Assembly (NCBI RefSeq): GCF_018138715.1
Contig: NZ_JAGSHX010000006.1
Coordinates: forward strand, 6,386,001 to 6,450,000
DNA: 64,000 nt
DNA from: Streptomyces asiaticus
GTDB lineage: Bacteria > Actinomycetota > Actinomycetes > Streptomycetales > Streptomycetaceae
Direction: 5' to 3'
The notes under the pieces: generated by a model
The model's database searches: none
Told to the model about the DNA's origin: nothing
What the model saw: the letters and a program-made list of their open reading frames with translations, nothing else
Program-made: the position numbers and the translations under genes
In this document: positions 1 through 8,637 of the stretch, in pieces
Layout: the number at the start of each line of letters is the position of its first letter
How positions within the stretch are numbered: position 1 is the first letter of the stretch

Positions 1-1
1 C

Positions 2-73
2 CATGTCATCAACAACACGGGCGGGCCGTCCAATTCCGCCAACAATGTGGCGAACCTCGTGAACTATCCGTAG
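2..73 (+). CDS. C-terminal end of a truncated gene, unidentified
   Basis: The window opens inside an open frame that ends at a TAG at 71-73 and encodes about 23 residues rich in Asn (for example NNTGG, NNVANLVNYP). The composition resembles the tail of a secreted protein, but too little is present to name a family. A strong hairpin follows at 99-140, consistent with this being the true 3' end of a plus-strand gene. Confidence 0.45.
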   Translation, partial: HVINNTGGPSNSANNVANLVNYP

Positions 74-98
74 CACCCTCCGCCACACGGACGACCCC

Positions 99-140
99 GT
101 GCCCGCGATACGGCCCCTTCCCGGGGCGTATCGCGGGCAC
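99..140 (+). terminator. Strong intrinsic terminator hairpin
   Basis: A perfect 14-bp inverted repeat (99-112 with 127-140, arms starting GTGCCCGCGATACG) encloses a short G/C loop that can pair further. It lies 26 bp after the stop of the partial gene and before the hydrolase. There is no T-run, as is common in Streptomyces. Confidence 0.7.
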
Positions 141-241
141 GCATATGCGCATCGGGCTTGCCCACCCGAAGCGGGAGACGTCACCGTTGTCCCCCACGGG
201 CACGCGCCGCGCGCCCGTATTCGACTGGGACCGGAGGCGCC

Positions 242-1024
242 ATGGGACCGATCGTTCCACCCCTCGTTCCACCGTACGAAACCGTCGGCGACGGGCCGCA
301 CCATGTGATGGCGGTGCACGGCTGGTTCTCGGACCGGGCCGCGTACGCCGCGATGCTGCCGCACGTCGACCGTCGCGGGTTCACCTATGTGCTGCCCGAT
401 CTGCGCGGCTACGGCGAGGCGCGCGACATACCCGGCGCTTACACCACCGGCGAGGCCGGGGGCGATCTGCTCGCGCTCGCCGATCACCTCGGCTGGGAGC
501 GGTTCTCGCTCATCGGCCACTCGATGGGCGCGGCCGTCGTCCAGCGCGTCCTGGCGGCCGCCCCGGACCGGGTCCGCCGGCTGGTCGGGGTCGCGCCGGT
601 GCCGGCCAGCGGGGTGCCGATGGAGGGCGAGCAGTGGCAGCTGTTCGCGGGCGCCGCCGACCGCCCGGAGAACCGCCGGGAGATCATCGACCGCACCACC
701 GGCGGCCGCCACCCGGCCGCCTGGCTGGATCTGATGGTGCGGCACTCGGTGGAGCACAGCGACCCCAAGGCACTGCGCGCATGGCTGGACTCCTGGGCGC
801 TGGAGGACTTCCACGAGGACATCGCCGGTGCCCAGGTGCCGGTCCGGATCGTGGTCGGCGCCCACGACCCCGCGCTCACGGCGGAGGTGATGCGGCAGAC
901 CTGGCTGCGCTGGTACGTCAACGCCGAGCTGGTGGAGCTGGAGTACGCCGGGCACTACCCCGCCGACGAGACACCGCAGGAACTCGTACGGGCCGTGGAG
1001 GACTTCATCACGGCCGACGCGTAG
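242..1024 (+). CDS. Alpha/beta hydrolase
   Basis: A 260-residue alpha/beta-hydrolase-fold enzyme, probably a cytoplasmic esterase or lactonase of unknown substrate. The nucleophile elbow GHSMG places Ser94. Asp209 in VVGAHDP and His238 in YAGHYP complete a canonical triad, and the oxyanion HGW motif is near residue 26. The ATG at 242 is chosen because GGAGG lies 7 nt upstream and the fold begins immediately; the frame is open further upstream but that part looks non-coding. Its 3' end overlaps the convergent transglycosylase gene by 17 bp. No signal peptide is visible. Confidence 0.85.
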   Translation: MGPIVPPLVPPYETVGDGPHHVMAVHGWFSDRAAYAAMLPHVDRRGFTYVLPDLRGYGEARDIPGAYTTGEAGGDLLALADHLGWERFSLIGHSMGAAVVQRVLAAAPDRVRRLVGVAPVPASGVPMEGEQWQLFAGAADRPENRREIIDRTTGGRHPAAWLDLMVRHSVEHSDPKALRAWLDSWALEDFHEDIAGAQVPVRIVVGAHDPALTAEVMRQTWLRWYVNAELVELEYAGHYPADETPQELVRAVEDFITADA

Positions 1025-1706
1025 CCGCCGGTGAGGAGCCGGAGGCGGGCCCGGACGGATCGCCGGAGGGCGAGGGGGAGGCCGGTGTGGAGGGTGAGGC
1101 GGAGGCACTGCTGGTGTGCTTCGCCTCGCTCTCCTGGTACTTCTTCTCGCTCTTCCGGTACTTGGGCAGCAGCTCGTTCAAGATCTTGTCGACATACTCC
1201 CGAGTCTCGAGGATCTTCGGGATGCCGCGCGCCCGGAGCACCGCGTTGGGCCCCGCGTTGTACGCCGCGAGCGCGAGCCGGGTCGCGCCGAGCCCGGTCT
1301 TGCCGCCCGGGACCACCTTGACCACGTCGTACAGATGGCACATGTAGCGGGCCTGTGAGGGGATGGCGTCGCGGGGCTCCCAGACATCGGCCTTGCCGTC
1401 GCCGTCGCCGTCCTGGCCCCACTCCTTCCAGGTGACCGGGGAGAACTGCGAAATGCCCTGGGCGTGCCCGGAGTCCGCGTCCCGGCGCCAGCCGCTCTCC
1501 GCGTCGATCTGGGCGGCCAGCAGCGGCACGCTCAGCGGGGAGCAGGTGCGGACCGCCGCCTCCACGACGGGGCGCCTGGCATCGGGGATCACCGGCAGCT
1601 CGGGCTCCGAGGGCTCGGTGAGATGCCGTACGACCAGGACCGCGGCGACGACCAGGGCGAGGCCGGCGAGGAACGCGGCGGCCATCCCGGCGGCGCGGGT
1701 CAGCAT
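1008..1706 (-). CDS. Membrane-anchored lytic transglycosylase (SLT domain)
   Basis: About 232 residues with one N-terminal membrane segment (residues about 8-27) and an extracytoplasmic SLT/Slt70-like domain that would cleave the MurNAc-GlcNAc bond of peptidoglycan. The catalytic Glu70 lies in AQIDAESGW, followed by the family blocks GISQF and ALAAYNAGPNAV. The C-terminus is a low-complexity Ser/Pro tail. The ATG at 1706 is preferred because it sits just before the membrane segment; a TTG at 1754 is the alternative. Neither has a good ribosome site, so the start is uncertain. Confidence 0.85.
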   Translation of the reverse strand: MLTRAAGMAAAFLAGLALVVAAVLVVRHLTEPSEPELPVIPDARRPVVEAAVRTCSPLSVPLLAAQIDAESGWRRDADSGHAQGISQFSPVTWKEWGQDGDGDGKADVWEPRDAIPSQARYMCHLYDVVKVVPGGKTGLGATRLALAAYNAGPNAVLRARGIPKILETREYVDKILNELLPKYRKSEKKYQESEAKHTSSASASPSTPASPSPSGDPSGPASGSSPAATRRP

Positions 1707-1790
1707 GCCGGAACCGGCACGATGGGGGTACGCATGCAGGGACCGTAGCGGCAATCGCGGGCCGATCCGTAATCGGTCGCCGACACGGCC

Positions 1791-2516
1791 CTACCGCGCC
1801 TGGTGGACGCCGGGCAGCGGCTGTCCCGCCGGACCCGCGGGGAGCGGACCCGTCTCACGCTCACCCGGGCGCTTCATCACATACGCCGCACCGGCGCCCG
1901 CCGCGAACAGCGCGAGCACCGAGACCGCCGTGCCGAGCCAGGTGGCGCCGAGCCACTGGCCGCCGACATAGCCGAGGGCCACGCTGTACGCCGCCCAGGC
2001 GAGCCCGGCCACCGCCGACCACGGCAGGAATTCCTTCACCCTCCGGTGGGCCGCGCCCGCGCTCAGGCTGACGACCGAGCGTCCCGCGGGCGCGAAGCGG
2101 GCTATCACCACGAGCGGGCCGCCGCCGCGCACCAGCGCGGTGCCCAGCTTCTCCTGGGCGGAGGTGAGTCGGCGGGAGCGGGCGATGGCGCGGTCGAGCC
2201 GGTCGCTGCCGCGCCAGGCCAGCCGGTAGGCCACCATGTCCCCGAGGACGGAGGCGGTCGCCGCGCACAGCACCAGCCCGAACATGGCGGGGAAGTCGGC
2301 CGCGCCGGCCTGGCGCACCACGCCGACGGCGTCAACGGTGGTGCCGGCGGCCGCGGTGGCGGCGGTGATGACCAGAACTCCGCTGGGCAGAACGGGCAGG
2401 AAGACATCGAGCAGTACGGATGCCCCGATCACCGCGTAGATCCATGGGGTGTTGGTCAGCGACCCCAAATGTTCCAACAACGTTCTACTCCCGATCCCGG
2501 TCCCCCCGCTGCGCAT
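1791..2516 (-). CDS. DedA family membrane protein
   Basis: A 241-residue polytopic membrane protein of the DedA/VTT family, whose members are linked to lipid (undecaprenyl phosphate or phosphatidylethanolamine) flipping and membrane homeostasis. The family signature is visible: an N-terminal hydrophobic hairpin with FLPVLPSG, a central polar stretch ending in ARFAPAGRSVVSLSAG, and two C-terminal membrane helices. The conserved Arg of the RF/RP block is present. It starts at ATG 2516, length is typical, and the role of this paralogue cannot be specified. Confidence 0.85.
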   Translation of the reverse strand: MRSGGTGIGSRTLLEHLGSLTNTPWIYAVIGASVLLDVFLPVLPSGVLVITAATAAAGTTVDAVGVVRQAGAADFPAMFGLVLCAATASVLGDMVAYRLAWRGSDRLDRAIARSRRLTSAQEKLGTALVRGGGPLVVIARFAPAGRSVVSLSAGAAHRRVKEFLPWSAVAGLAWAAYSVALGYVGGQWLGATWLGTAVSVLALFAAGAGAAYVMKRPGERETGPLPAGPAGQPLPGVHQAR

Positions 2517-2613
2517 GTCGCCGGGAAGCGGCAGGCGTCAGCCTGTAACAGCCATACAGCGTACGCCTGTGACTGAAGAGGATAACGGTAAGGGGTGTGA
2601 TGATGTTGTTCGA

Positions 2614-2652
2614 ATCACGCCATGCGGGGCGTTCGACCCCGCATGGCGTGAT
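2614..2652. repeat. Perfect 16-bp inverted repeat (hairpin)
   Basis: Arms 2614-2629 and 2637-2652 (starting ATCACGCCATGCGGGG) pair perfectly across a 7-nt loop. It lies between the start of the DedA gene and the end of the DoxX gene. It could be a second terminator for the minus-strand DoxX transcript or an operator for DedA; the sequence does not decide. Confidence 0.6.
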
Positions 2653-2681
2653 GGGTGACGTGATGTCCAATGCGTGGAACC

Positions 2682-2711
2682 GGTGGCCGGACGGGGTGAC
2701 GTCCGGCCACC
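2682..2711 (-). terminator. Terminator downstream of DoxX gene
   Basis: An 11-bp perfect stem (2682-2692 with 2701-2711, GGTGGCCGGAC) with an 8-nt loop lies 7 bp beyond the minus-strand DoxX stop codon. Confidence 0.65.
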
Positions 2712-2717
2712 GTTCCC

Positions 2718-3197
2718 TCAGACCCGGGACGGCTCGCGCCGCGCTTCCGGCGCCGTCTCGCTCGCGCGGGCCGAGCCGAATATCCGGTCCAGCGCCCAGG
2801 GCCCGGGGCCGGTGAAGACGATCAGCAGCAGGGCCCAGCAGAACATCGCGGCGGGCTCGCCGCCGTTCTGAATGGGCCACAGCTTCTCGGGCTGGTGCTC
2901 GTGGAAGTACGCGTAGGCCATCGAGCCGGAGGAGATGAAGGCCGCGCTGCGGCTGCCGACGCCGAGCATCACCAGCGCGCCGCCGACGAGCTGGATGACG
3001 GCCGCGTACCAGCCGGGCCAGGTGCCGGCCTCGACGGTCTTGCCGGTGCCCATCATGCCGCCGAACCAGCCGAGCAGCGACGAGGCGCCGTGGCAGAAGA
3101 ACAGCAGCCCGACCACGATGCGGAAGAGGGAGAGGACATACGGCTTGGCGTTGTCGAGCGCCTCGCCGAGGGCGCGGGGGGTGGGGGAAGAAGACAT
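2718..3197 (-). CDS. DoxX family membrane protein
   Basis: A 159-residue four-helix membrane protein of the DoxX family (quinone-associated, often redox-stress linked). The first helix block LSLFRIVVGLLFFCHG and the Gly-rich IQLVGGALVMLG segment match the family; the fourth helix MFCWALLLIVF is followed by a short charged tail. The ATG at 3197 has AAGGAG about 10 nt upstream. Upstream at 3262-3283 is a TTGCAA/TTCAAG-containing stretch resembling operators of MarR-type regulators, which often control DoxX genes; this is only a suggestion. Confidence 0.88.
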   Translation of the reverse strand: MSSSPTPRALGEALDNAKPYVLSLFRIVVGLLFFCHGASSLLGWFGGMMGTGKTVEAGTWPGWYAAVIQLVGGALVMLGVGSRSAAFISSGSMAYAYFHEHQPEKLWPIQNGGEPAAMFCWALLLIVFTGPGPWALDRIFGSARASETAPEARREPSRV

Positions 3198-3337
3198 GGG
3201 AGGGGAGCTCCTTGCTCCTGGGGACGGGGAAACAGCGGAACGCCAGGTTAGGTTCCCCTCATCTTTTGTTGCAAGTTCAAGTTCCTGCCAATCCGGGTGC
3301 CCCGGAAGCCCTTTCCCTTACGGCCCGAACCCGCTCC

Positions 3338-5383
3338 TCAGAGCCCCACGGCGCACATCGGGGCACCTTCCTGACGCGGTTCCGGCGCGGCCGTCACGCG
3401 CAGCACCGCTCGTGCTATCGCGTCCGTGTCGCAGAGGGTGACGGAGTTCACGCCCGGCCGCGCGCCCGCGGCCGTCACCCAGTGGACCCCCTCGGTCGGC
3501 ACCCCGAGGGCGAACCGCCGTGGATGCGGGCGGCCCTGGGCGTCCACCAGCCGGTAGGGGGTGGTGGTGACATCGATGCCGCCGGTCTCGTAGTCCTCCA
3601 CCCGGTGCGGTCGGCACTGCCCGGTCTCCAGCAGATGGATCAGCAACTCATCGGCGGTCCGGCGCACATCCGGCTCCGGCAGCCGGGCCTCGATCAGGGT
3701 CGTGGCCGCCACCGGCGGGCCCGGCACCTCGGCCGACCGGGCGGCGAAACCGGCCTTCTCGGCCCCTTGGTCTGGACTTTCCAAGGTCACTTCAAGCCGC
3801 GGGCCGAGGACGTCCAGGACCCCCGCCTCGATCAGCGCGGCCATCTCCTCGATCCGGCGGCGCGGTGGGCCGATCGAGAGGAAGGCGTTGAGCGGGGTGT
3901 ACCAGCGGTCCAGATGGGCGCGGCGGGACGCCCCCGTCAGCCCGCCGTGGTCGACGATCAGACGCACCTCGTTGCGGAGGTCGCGCAGCACGTCGAGTGC
4001 GGCCTTGACCGGGCCCTCGACATTGCCCAGCCGCGCGTGCGCCGCGTCCTGGTGGGCGTAGGCCAGCAGCCACCGCCGGAAGTCGTCACGCCCCGTGAAC
4101 CGGCGTCCGCGGTGCGGCTCGGCCACCGCTTCCCAGGACCAGCGCCGCGCCTCCGGAATGCCGTACTCCGCGAGCACGGCGGCCTCTTCGGGGCTGCCGT
4201 GCTCGGTGGCCAAAAAGTGACGCCTGAAGCGTGCTGGGGTGAACGGGGCGGGGGGTCCGGAGCCGGGCGCAGGGGTCTCCGGGGCTTCCGGAGCGGCCGG
4301 GGCGTGGGTGTCGGGGGCGCGGAGGGCCAGCAGCGTCTCGTAGTAGACCGTCTCGGCCTCCTTGGCCACAAGTGGCCATATCTCGGTGAGGAAGTCCGGC
4401 GGATCGCCGGCGTCCGCGCGCTCGCGGAAGTGGCCGAGCACATCGGGGGTCAGCAGCAGCGGGGTGTGGCGGCCGCACGGCCCCTTCGCGTTGTCGCCCC
4501 GCGCGTGGTAGGGGATGCCGCGCCGCGACCCCGCGTACAGCCGTGGCTCGAGCCCCGAGGGCCGGTAGTCCAGACCGCCGCGCGCGTTCGGGACGAACGT
4601 GCCGCCCCGGCCCGCCGTCAGCAGCGCCATGTGGTCGAAGAAGTTGAGGCCGAGGCCGCGCAGCAGCACCGACTCGCCCGGCGCGATGAGCGACAAGTCG
4701 ACATCGGCGGGGTTGGCAGGCGGGTAGTAGCGCAGCCCGTGCCGCTCCGCGTGGGCCGCGTACCGCCGCTCCGTGGCGTCGGTGGCCGTCGGCAAATGGC
4801 CCTGCGCCAGGACGACCGCGCGCAGCTCCTCCAGCCGGCTCCCGTCATCCAGCGTCAGCGCCTGCGTGCCGTCGGCCCGTTCCTCCAGCCGTACGGCGCG
4901 GGCCCGGTGTGTCCGGACGGTCACGGTGTCCGGCGCGCCCCGCACCACCTCGCCGAACACCCACTCCAGATAGCGGCCGTAGAGCGCGCGGCTGGGGTAG
5001 TCGTCCGGGCCGAGGCCGGGCGCCAGTCCGCGCGCGCTGACCCATTCGTACAGGCTCGGCCCGGTCCGCACCGGTCCGCCGCATTCGACGCTCGCGTCGG
5101 TGAACAGGGTGACCTGCGAGGCCACGGTGTTCATCAGCAACTCGTCCGGCTGGGCGGTGCGCCAGACCCGTCCCGCGCCGGGCGGGGAGGGGTCCACCAT
5201 GTGCACGGTCAGCGGGGTTCCGGGCGCCAGCTCCGGGGCCGAGGCGCACAGGCGCTCCAGCACGCTGGTGCCGCGCGGCCCGGCGCCGACGACGGCTATC
5301 GCGTGGGGGTCTCCGGCCAAGGCAGTGTCTCCCGGGGCAGATGTGACGCAGGGGGCGCGCCCATCATGCCGCCCGCGCCACAC
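3338..5383 (-). CDS. Large FAD/NAD(P)-binding protein (NAD_binding_9 type)
   Basis: A 681-residue predicted flavoprotein with an N-terminal dinucleotide-binding motif IAVVGAGPRGTSVLERL (about residues 28-45) and the MVDPSPPGAGRVW block characteristic of the NAD_binding_9 (PF13454) family. A low-complexity Pro/Ala linker near residues 355-380 splits it into two halves. The reaction is unknown for the family. The start is GTG 5383 with GGGGAG just upstream. The upstream region contains five tandem 20-bp repeats that may be operators. No signal peptide or membrane helix is seen. Confidence 0.75.
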   Translation of the reverse strand: MWRGRHDGRAPCVTSAPGDTALAGDPHAIAVVGAGPRGTSVLERLCASAPELAPGTPLTVHMVDPSPPGAGRVWRTAQPDELLMNTVASQVTLFTDASVECGGPVRTGPSLYEWVSARGLAPGLGPDDYPSRALYGRYLEWVFGEVVRGAPDTVTVRTHRARAVRLEERADGTQALTLDDGSRLEELRAVVLAQGHLPTATDATERRYAAHAERHGLRYYPPANPADVDLSLIAPGESVLLRGLGLNFFDHMALLTAGRGGTFVPNARGGLDYRPSGLEPRLYAGSRRGIPYHARGDNAKGPCGRHTPLLLTPDVLGHFRERADAGDPPDFLTEIWPLVAKEAETVYYETLLALRAPDTHAPAAPEAPETPAPGSGPPAPFTPARFRRHFLATEHGSPEEAAVLAEYGIPEARRWSWEAVAEPHRGRRFTGRDDFRRWLLAYAHQDAAHARLGNVEGPVKAALDVLRDLRNEVRLIVDHGGLTGASRRAHLDRWYTPLNAFLSIGPPRRRIEEMAALIEAGVLDVLGPRLEVTLESPDQGAEKAGFAARSAEVPGPPVAATTLIEARLPEPDVRRTADELLIHLLETGQCRPHRVEDYETGGIDVTTTPYRLVDAQGRPHPRRFALGVPTEGVHWVTAAGARPGVNSVTLCDTDAIARAVLRVTAAPEPRQEGAPMCAVGL

Positions 5384-5433
5384 GAATCTCCCCGGTCTCC
5401 GGCACGTACCGGTCCGTTGTGGCCTGTATCACG

Positions 5434-5534
5434 GACGTACGGCGCCAACACGTGACGTACGGCGTCATCGTGTGGCGTACGGCGCCATCATGTGGCGTAC
5501 GGCGCCATCACGTGCGGTACGGCGCGGAACGGTG
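5434..5534. repeat. Five tandem imperfect 20-21 bp repeats
   Basis: The unit is close to GTACGGCGCCATCATGTGGC and occurs about five times head to tail, immediately upstream of the minus-strand FAD protein gene. Regular phasing of about two helical turns per unit would suit cooperative binding of a regulator, but they may also be a simple tandem array. Confidence 0.7.
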
Positions 5535-5564
5535 CCCAAGGGACGGCGCTCACGGGGGCGGATC

Positions 5565-5711
5565 TTTCCTCTCCCCGCCCCTTCCCGCTACCAGGGGCTT
5601 CGCCCCTGGACCCCGGGGTCTGGGGCGGAGCCCCGTCTTCCAGCCCCTCCGGCGTTTGAGGAGCGGGGGCTGGGGCGGAGCCCCAGTTTCGGGAAGGGGC
5701 GGGGAGGGGGA
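5565..5711. repeat. GC-rich palindromic intergenic element A
   Basis: A 147-bp element bounded by near-perfect 20-bp inverted ends (CCCCGCCCCTTCCCG at the left, its complement at 5690-5706). The interior has nested hairpins of the form GGGGCTTCGCCCC and GGGGCGGAGCCCC. The same ends bound larger elements at 8638-9236 and 17861-18752. It lies between the phosphatase stop and the FAD protein promoter region. Confidence 0.75.
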
Positions 5712-5776
5712 AGCACCGCTATGCGGCTCCGCCTTCGTGGCCCTGCCGCAAGGCGTCACGATCCGTCGGGCACCCG

Positions 5777-7492
5777 TTAGCCCGTCCAGTCCGTCTCCAG
5801 CGCCGTCACCAGCCGGGCGCCGCCGCCCGCGGGGTCCGACTGCGCCTGGTCCAGCCGCAGATGCGCGCTACGGCCCCGGAGGGTCAGCGTCATCAGCTGG
5901 TTGCCGAACCAGGGCCCACCCGTCTTGTGCCAGCTCAAGCGGGGGTGCGGCACCCGCCCATGGCGCCGGAACGCCCGGCCCAGGGCGCGGCCCGCCGCGC
6001 TCCAGCCGAAGCGGAAGCCGAGCCGTATCGAGGCGTAGATGCTGTTGTGGACCGGGGAGCAGGTCAACTGGCGCACCTGGCTGCGGGGTGGCCGGGACGG
6101 CCACCGCGACCAGTCCGGGGTGGCCACATAGGCGTGGTGCACATCGCCGGAGAGCACGCTGATCGTGGCGGGCGCCCCCGGCGCGCCGCCCACCGCGGCG
6201 ATGGTGTCGGTGAGCGCGTCGAAGGACTCGGGGAACGCGGCCCAGTGCTCCAGGTCGCCGCGCTGCCGCAGGTCCTCGGCGATCCGCGCCCAGCGCCCAC
6301 CGCGTCTGCCGCCGCACACCGAGGCGTTCCACGCCTCCACGTCATGCACGAAGTGCGGCAGCAGCCAGGGCAGCGAGGTGCCGAGCAGCAGATGGTCGTA
6401 AGCGCCGGAGGTCCCGGGCTCCTCCGGGTCGGCGGGGAAGCCGGGGGCGCCGCCCACCCCGTCCATGGCCTGCTCACGCACCCAGGCGAACTCCTTGTCG
6501 GTCAGCATCGCCCGCCGGCCTTCCTCGAGCACCCGCGCCGCGCGGGTGTCGACCATCAGCAGCCGGGTGCGGCCGAAGTCGCGGCGGTAGCTCCAGCGGG
6601 TGTACCCCGGATCGGCGTCGGCGCGGGCGGCGAACTCCCGCAGCGCCTCGGTGCCGTCCTCCGCCGCGCGCACCTCCGCGTAGAGCGGGTCGGCGGCCAG
6701 TTCGGCGGGGGAGAGGTTGCCCAGGTGCTGATGGACCCAGTAGGACATCAGCCCGCTCAGTATCCGCTCCCGCCACCACGGGGTGGCGCGCATCCGGCGC
6801 TGCCATGCCTCGCTGGTGTTCCAGTCGTCGATGACATCGTGGTCGTCGAAGATCATGCAGCTGGGGACGGTGGAGAGCAGCCACCGCACCTCGGGGTCCA
6901 GCCAGGACTCGTAGTAGAGCCGGGTGTACTCCTCGTAGTCCGCCACCTGCTCACCCGGCGGCTCGCTCAGATCGCGGCGCCCGGCCAGCCAGCGCCGGGT
7001 CTCGGCGGAGGTCTCGTCCGCGTACACCTGGTCGCCCAGCAGCACCAGCACATCGGGGCGCGGGGCCTCCGGGGCGCGGGCGAGCGCCTGCGCGAGGGTG
7101 TCGAGCGCGTCGGGCCCTACGGGATCGTGCGAGGCGTCGGAGGGCGGCGCGGCCCACCGGCAGGAGCCGAAGGCCACGCGCACGGGCGCGTCCGTCCCCG
7201 GGGCGGGGGTGCGGATGGTGCTGTCGGGGAAGGGAGAGTCGGGCAGCGGCCAGACCTGCTCACCGTCGAGCAGCACCCGGTAGGCGGTCTCGGCGCCCGG
7301 GCGCAGCCCGGTGACCGGGATCAGGGCGTAGTGGTGGCCGGCGATCTGCCAGGTGGGGGCGGTGCCGCCCGCACCGTCGGCGCACCGCACCTCGGCCTCA
7401 CAGGGCCGGTCGGCCTCGACCCAGACGGTCGCGCCGGTACCGGTCTCCCAGTCGACATGGCGCAGCAGTGGTCCCAGGCGCAGCCCGGCCAT
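5777..7492 (-). CDS. PhoD-like alkaline phosphatase D family protein
   Basis: A 571-residue metallophosphatase of the PhoD family (phosphomonoester or phosphodiester hydrolysis). Family motifs are seen in order: FGSCRW near residue 108, GDQVYAD with its metal ligand, MIFDDHDVIDDWNTSEAW, and a C-terminal metal block SVLSGDVHHAYVA. The N-terminal about 90 residues form the usual beta-sandwich. Unlike classical secreted PhoD there is no Tat or Sec signal peptide, so a cytoplasmic location is inferred. ATG 7492 is preceded by GGAGG. Confidence 0.87.
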   Translation of the reverse strand: MAGLRLGPLLRHVDWETGTGATVWVEADRPCEAEVRCADGAGGTAPTWQIAGHHYALIPVTGLRPGAETAYRVLLDGEQVWPLPDSPFPDSTIRTPAPGTDAPVRVAFGSCRWAAPPSDASHDPVGPDALDTLAQALARAPEAPRPDVLVLLGDQVYADETSAETRRWLAGRRDLSEPPGEQVADYEEYTRLYYESWLDPEVRWLLSTVPSCMIFDDHDVIDDWNTSEAWQRRMRATPWWRERILSGLMSYWVHQHLGNLSPAELAADPLYAEVRAAEDGTEALREFAARADADPGYTRWSYRRDFGRTRLLMVDTRAARVLEEGRRAMLTDKEFAWVREQAMDGVGGAPGFPADPEEPGTSGAYDHLLLGTSLPWLLPHFVHDVEAWNASVCGGRRGGRWARIAEDLRQRGDLEHWAAFPESFDALTDTIAAVGGAPGAPATISVLSGDVHHAYVATPDWSRWPSRPPRSQVRQLTCSPVHNSIYASIRLGFRFGWSAAGRALGRAFRRHGRVPHPRLSWHKTGGPWFGNQLMTLTLRGRSAHLRLDQAQSDPAGGGARLVTALETDWTG

Positions 7493-7590
7493 CCGGACCT
7501 CCTCCGTCGTTCTTCGATGTGCTCGTCATGCGTACGGTACGGAACGACGGAGGAGGTGCGGCGGTTCCTCCGGCGGTGCGCCGGATGGAG

Positions 7591-7638
7591 CGGTGTCTCA
7601 GGGTGTCTCAGCGCGGTGTCTCGGCGCGGTGTCTCAGC
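7591..7638. repeat. Short tandem repeats of GGTGTCTCAG(CGC)
   Basis: Four imperfect 10-14 bp copies of GGTGTCTCAG/GCGCGGTGTCTC lie between the phosphatase promoter region and the end of the HNH nuclease gene, the last copy covering the nuclease stop codon. Confidence 0.5.
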
Positions 7639-8293
7639 AGCCGTTGAGGATGCCGCTGAGCGCGGACTTCTCGGCCGAGTCGAGGGTGAGCTTGTAGGTG
7701 TACTTCACCGAGACCCACATGCGGGCGTACATGCAGTGGTAGGCGCTCCGGGGCGGCAGCCACTCGGCGGGGTCCTGGTCGCCCTTGGACTGGTTGACGT
7801 TGTCCGTCACGGCGATGAGCTGGGAGTGGGTCAGGTCGTTGGCGAACGCCTGGCGCTGGGCGGTGGTCCAGCTGTTGGCGCCGGACTTCCACGCCTCGGA
7901 GAGCGGCACGACGTGGTCGATGTCCACGTCGCCGGAGGCGGACCAGGTCTCGCCGTCGTACTCGGAGTACCAGGTGCCGCTGGTGGCGGCGCAGCTGGAG
8001 TCGGTCTGGACGTTCTTGCCGTCGCGCTTGAGGACTTCCTCGCGGGTGTTGCAGGCGCCGCTCTGGGTGATCCAGTGCGGGAACTTGTCGCGGCTGTAAC
8101 CGTCGGACGAGCCCTCGGCCTTGACGGTCAGCGAGGCCAGCTGGGTGCGGGCGGTGGCGGCGCTGGGCGGGGTGGGCGGGGAAGCCTCGGCGGCGGGCCC
8201 GCTCAACACGAGCGTGCCCAGCAGGGCGACGAACCCGCCGAAGACGGATGCGCGACGCGCGTAGACGCGACGACGAGAGGACGTGTCCGACAT
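7634..8293 (-). CDS. Secreted HNH endonuclease family protein (DUF1524-type)
   Basis: A 219-residue exported nuclease. The N-terminus has an Arg-rich stretch, a hydrophobic core (GGFVALLGTLVLSG) and an Ala-rich cleavage region near residue 37. The catalytic HNH/DUF1524 block DIDHVVPLSEAW is followed by NDLTHSQLIAV and NQSKGDQDPAEWLPP, the conserved signature of this secreted family. Four or more Cys suggest disulphides. ATG 8293 has AAGGGAG 6 nt upstream; the longer open frame is not used. It probably degrades extracellular nucleic acid. A good -35/-10 promoter lies about 85-113 bp upstream. Confidence 0.88.
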   Translation of the reverse strand: MSDTSSRRRVYARRASVFGGFVALLGTLVLSGPAAEASPPTPPSAATARTQLASLTVKAEGSSDGYSRDKFPHWITQSGACNTREEVLKRDGKNVQTDSSCAATSGTWYSEYDGETWSASGDVDIDHVVPLSEAWKSGANSWTTAQRQAFANDLTHSQLIAVTDNVNQSKGDQDPAEWLPPRSAYHCMYARMWVSVKYTYKLTLDSAEKSALSGILNGC

Positions 8294-8377
8294 GCGAACT
8301 CCCTTGAGGTGGGGGGTTGTTGGCCCCTGATGCCCGGCCATGGTCGCGGCGCCGGGTTGCTGTGGGGTGGGCGCCAG

Positions 8378-8406
8378 GTAACAGAGTGACGACGCGGTCA
8401 TGTCAA
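8378..8406 (-). promoter_or_regulatory. Promoter for the HNH nuclease gene
   Basis: On the minus strand a consensus TTGACA (8406-8401) and TGTTAC (8383-8378) are separated by 17 bp, a good HrdB-type vegetative promoter, giving a leader of roughly 80 nt. Confidence 0.6.
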
Positions 8407-8637
8407 CGCAAGGGGTTCCGGGCGGCAGTTGATACCACGTATCCGCCCCGGCGCGGCCGTGGTGCGTTCGCGATACGGCCGCGTATCGCGCGCGCCCGTG
8501 CCCGGGGCGTTGGCGTTGCCGCCGGTCAGCGCCGCGCCCGGGGCGGCGCCCACGGCTCCGCCGCTTCGACGCGCACACAAGCCGCCCGTGAGCCGGGCGC
8601 ACGAGCGGCGACGGCGCTCCGGGCGGCCTGCGGGTCG

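Noticed and set aside
3212-5455. Long antisense frame opposite the FAD/NAD(P)-binding protein
   Set aside because: Composition is Arg/Gly/Pro-rich with no motif, while the minus-strand frame carries dinucleotide-binding motifs.
5861-8389. 842-codon plus-strand frame
   Set aside because: Shadow of the PhoD and HNH genes; no recognisable protein features.
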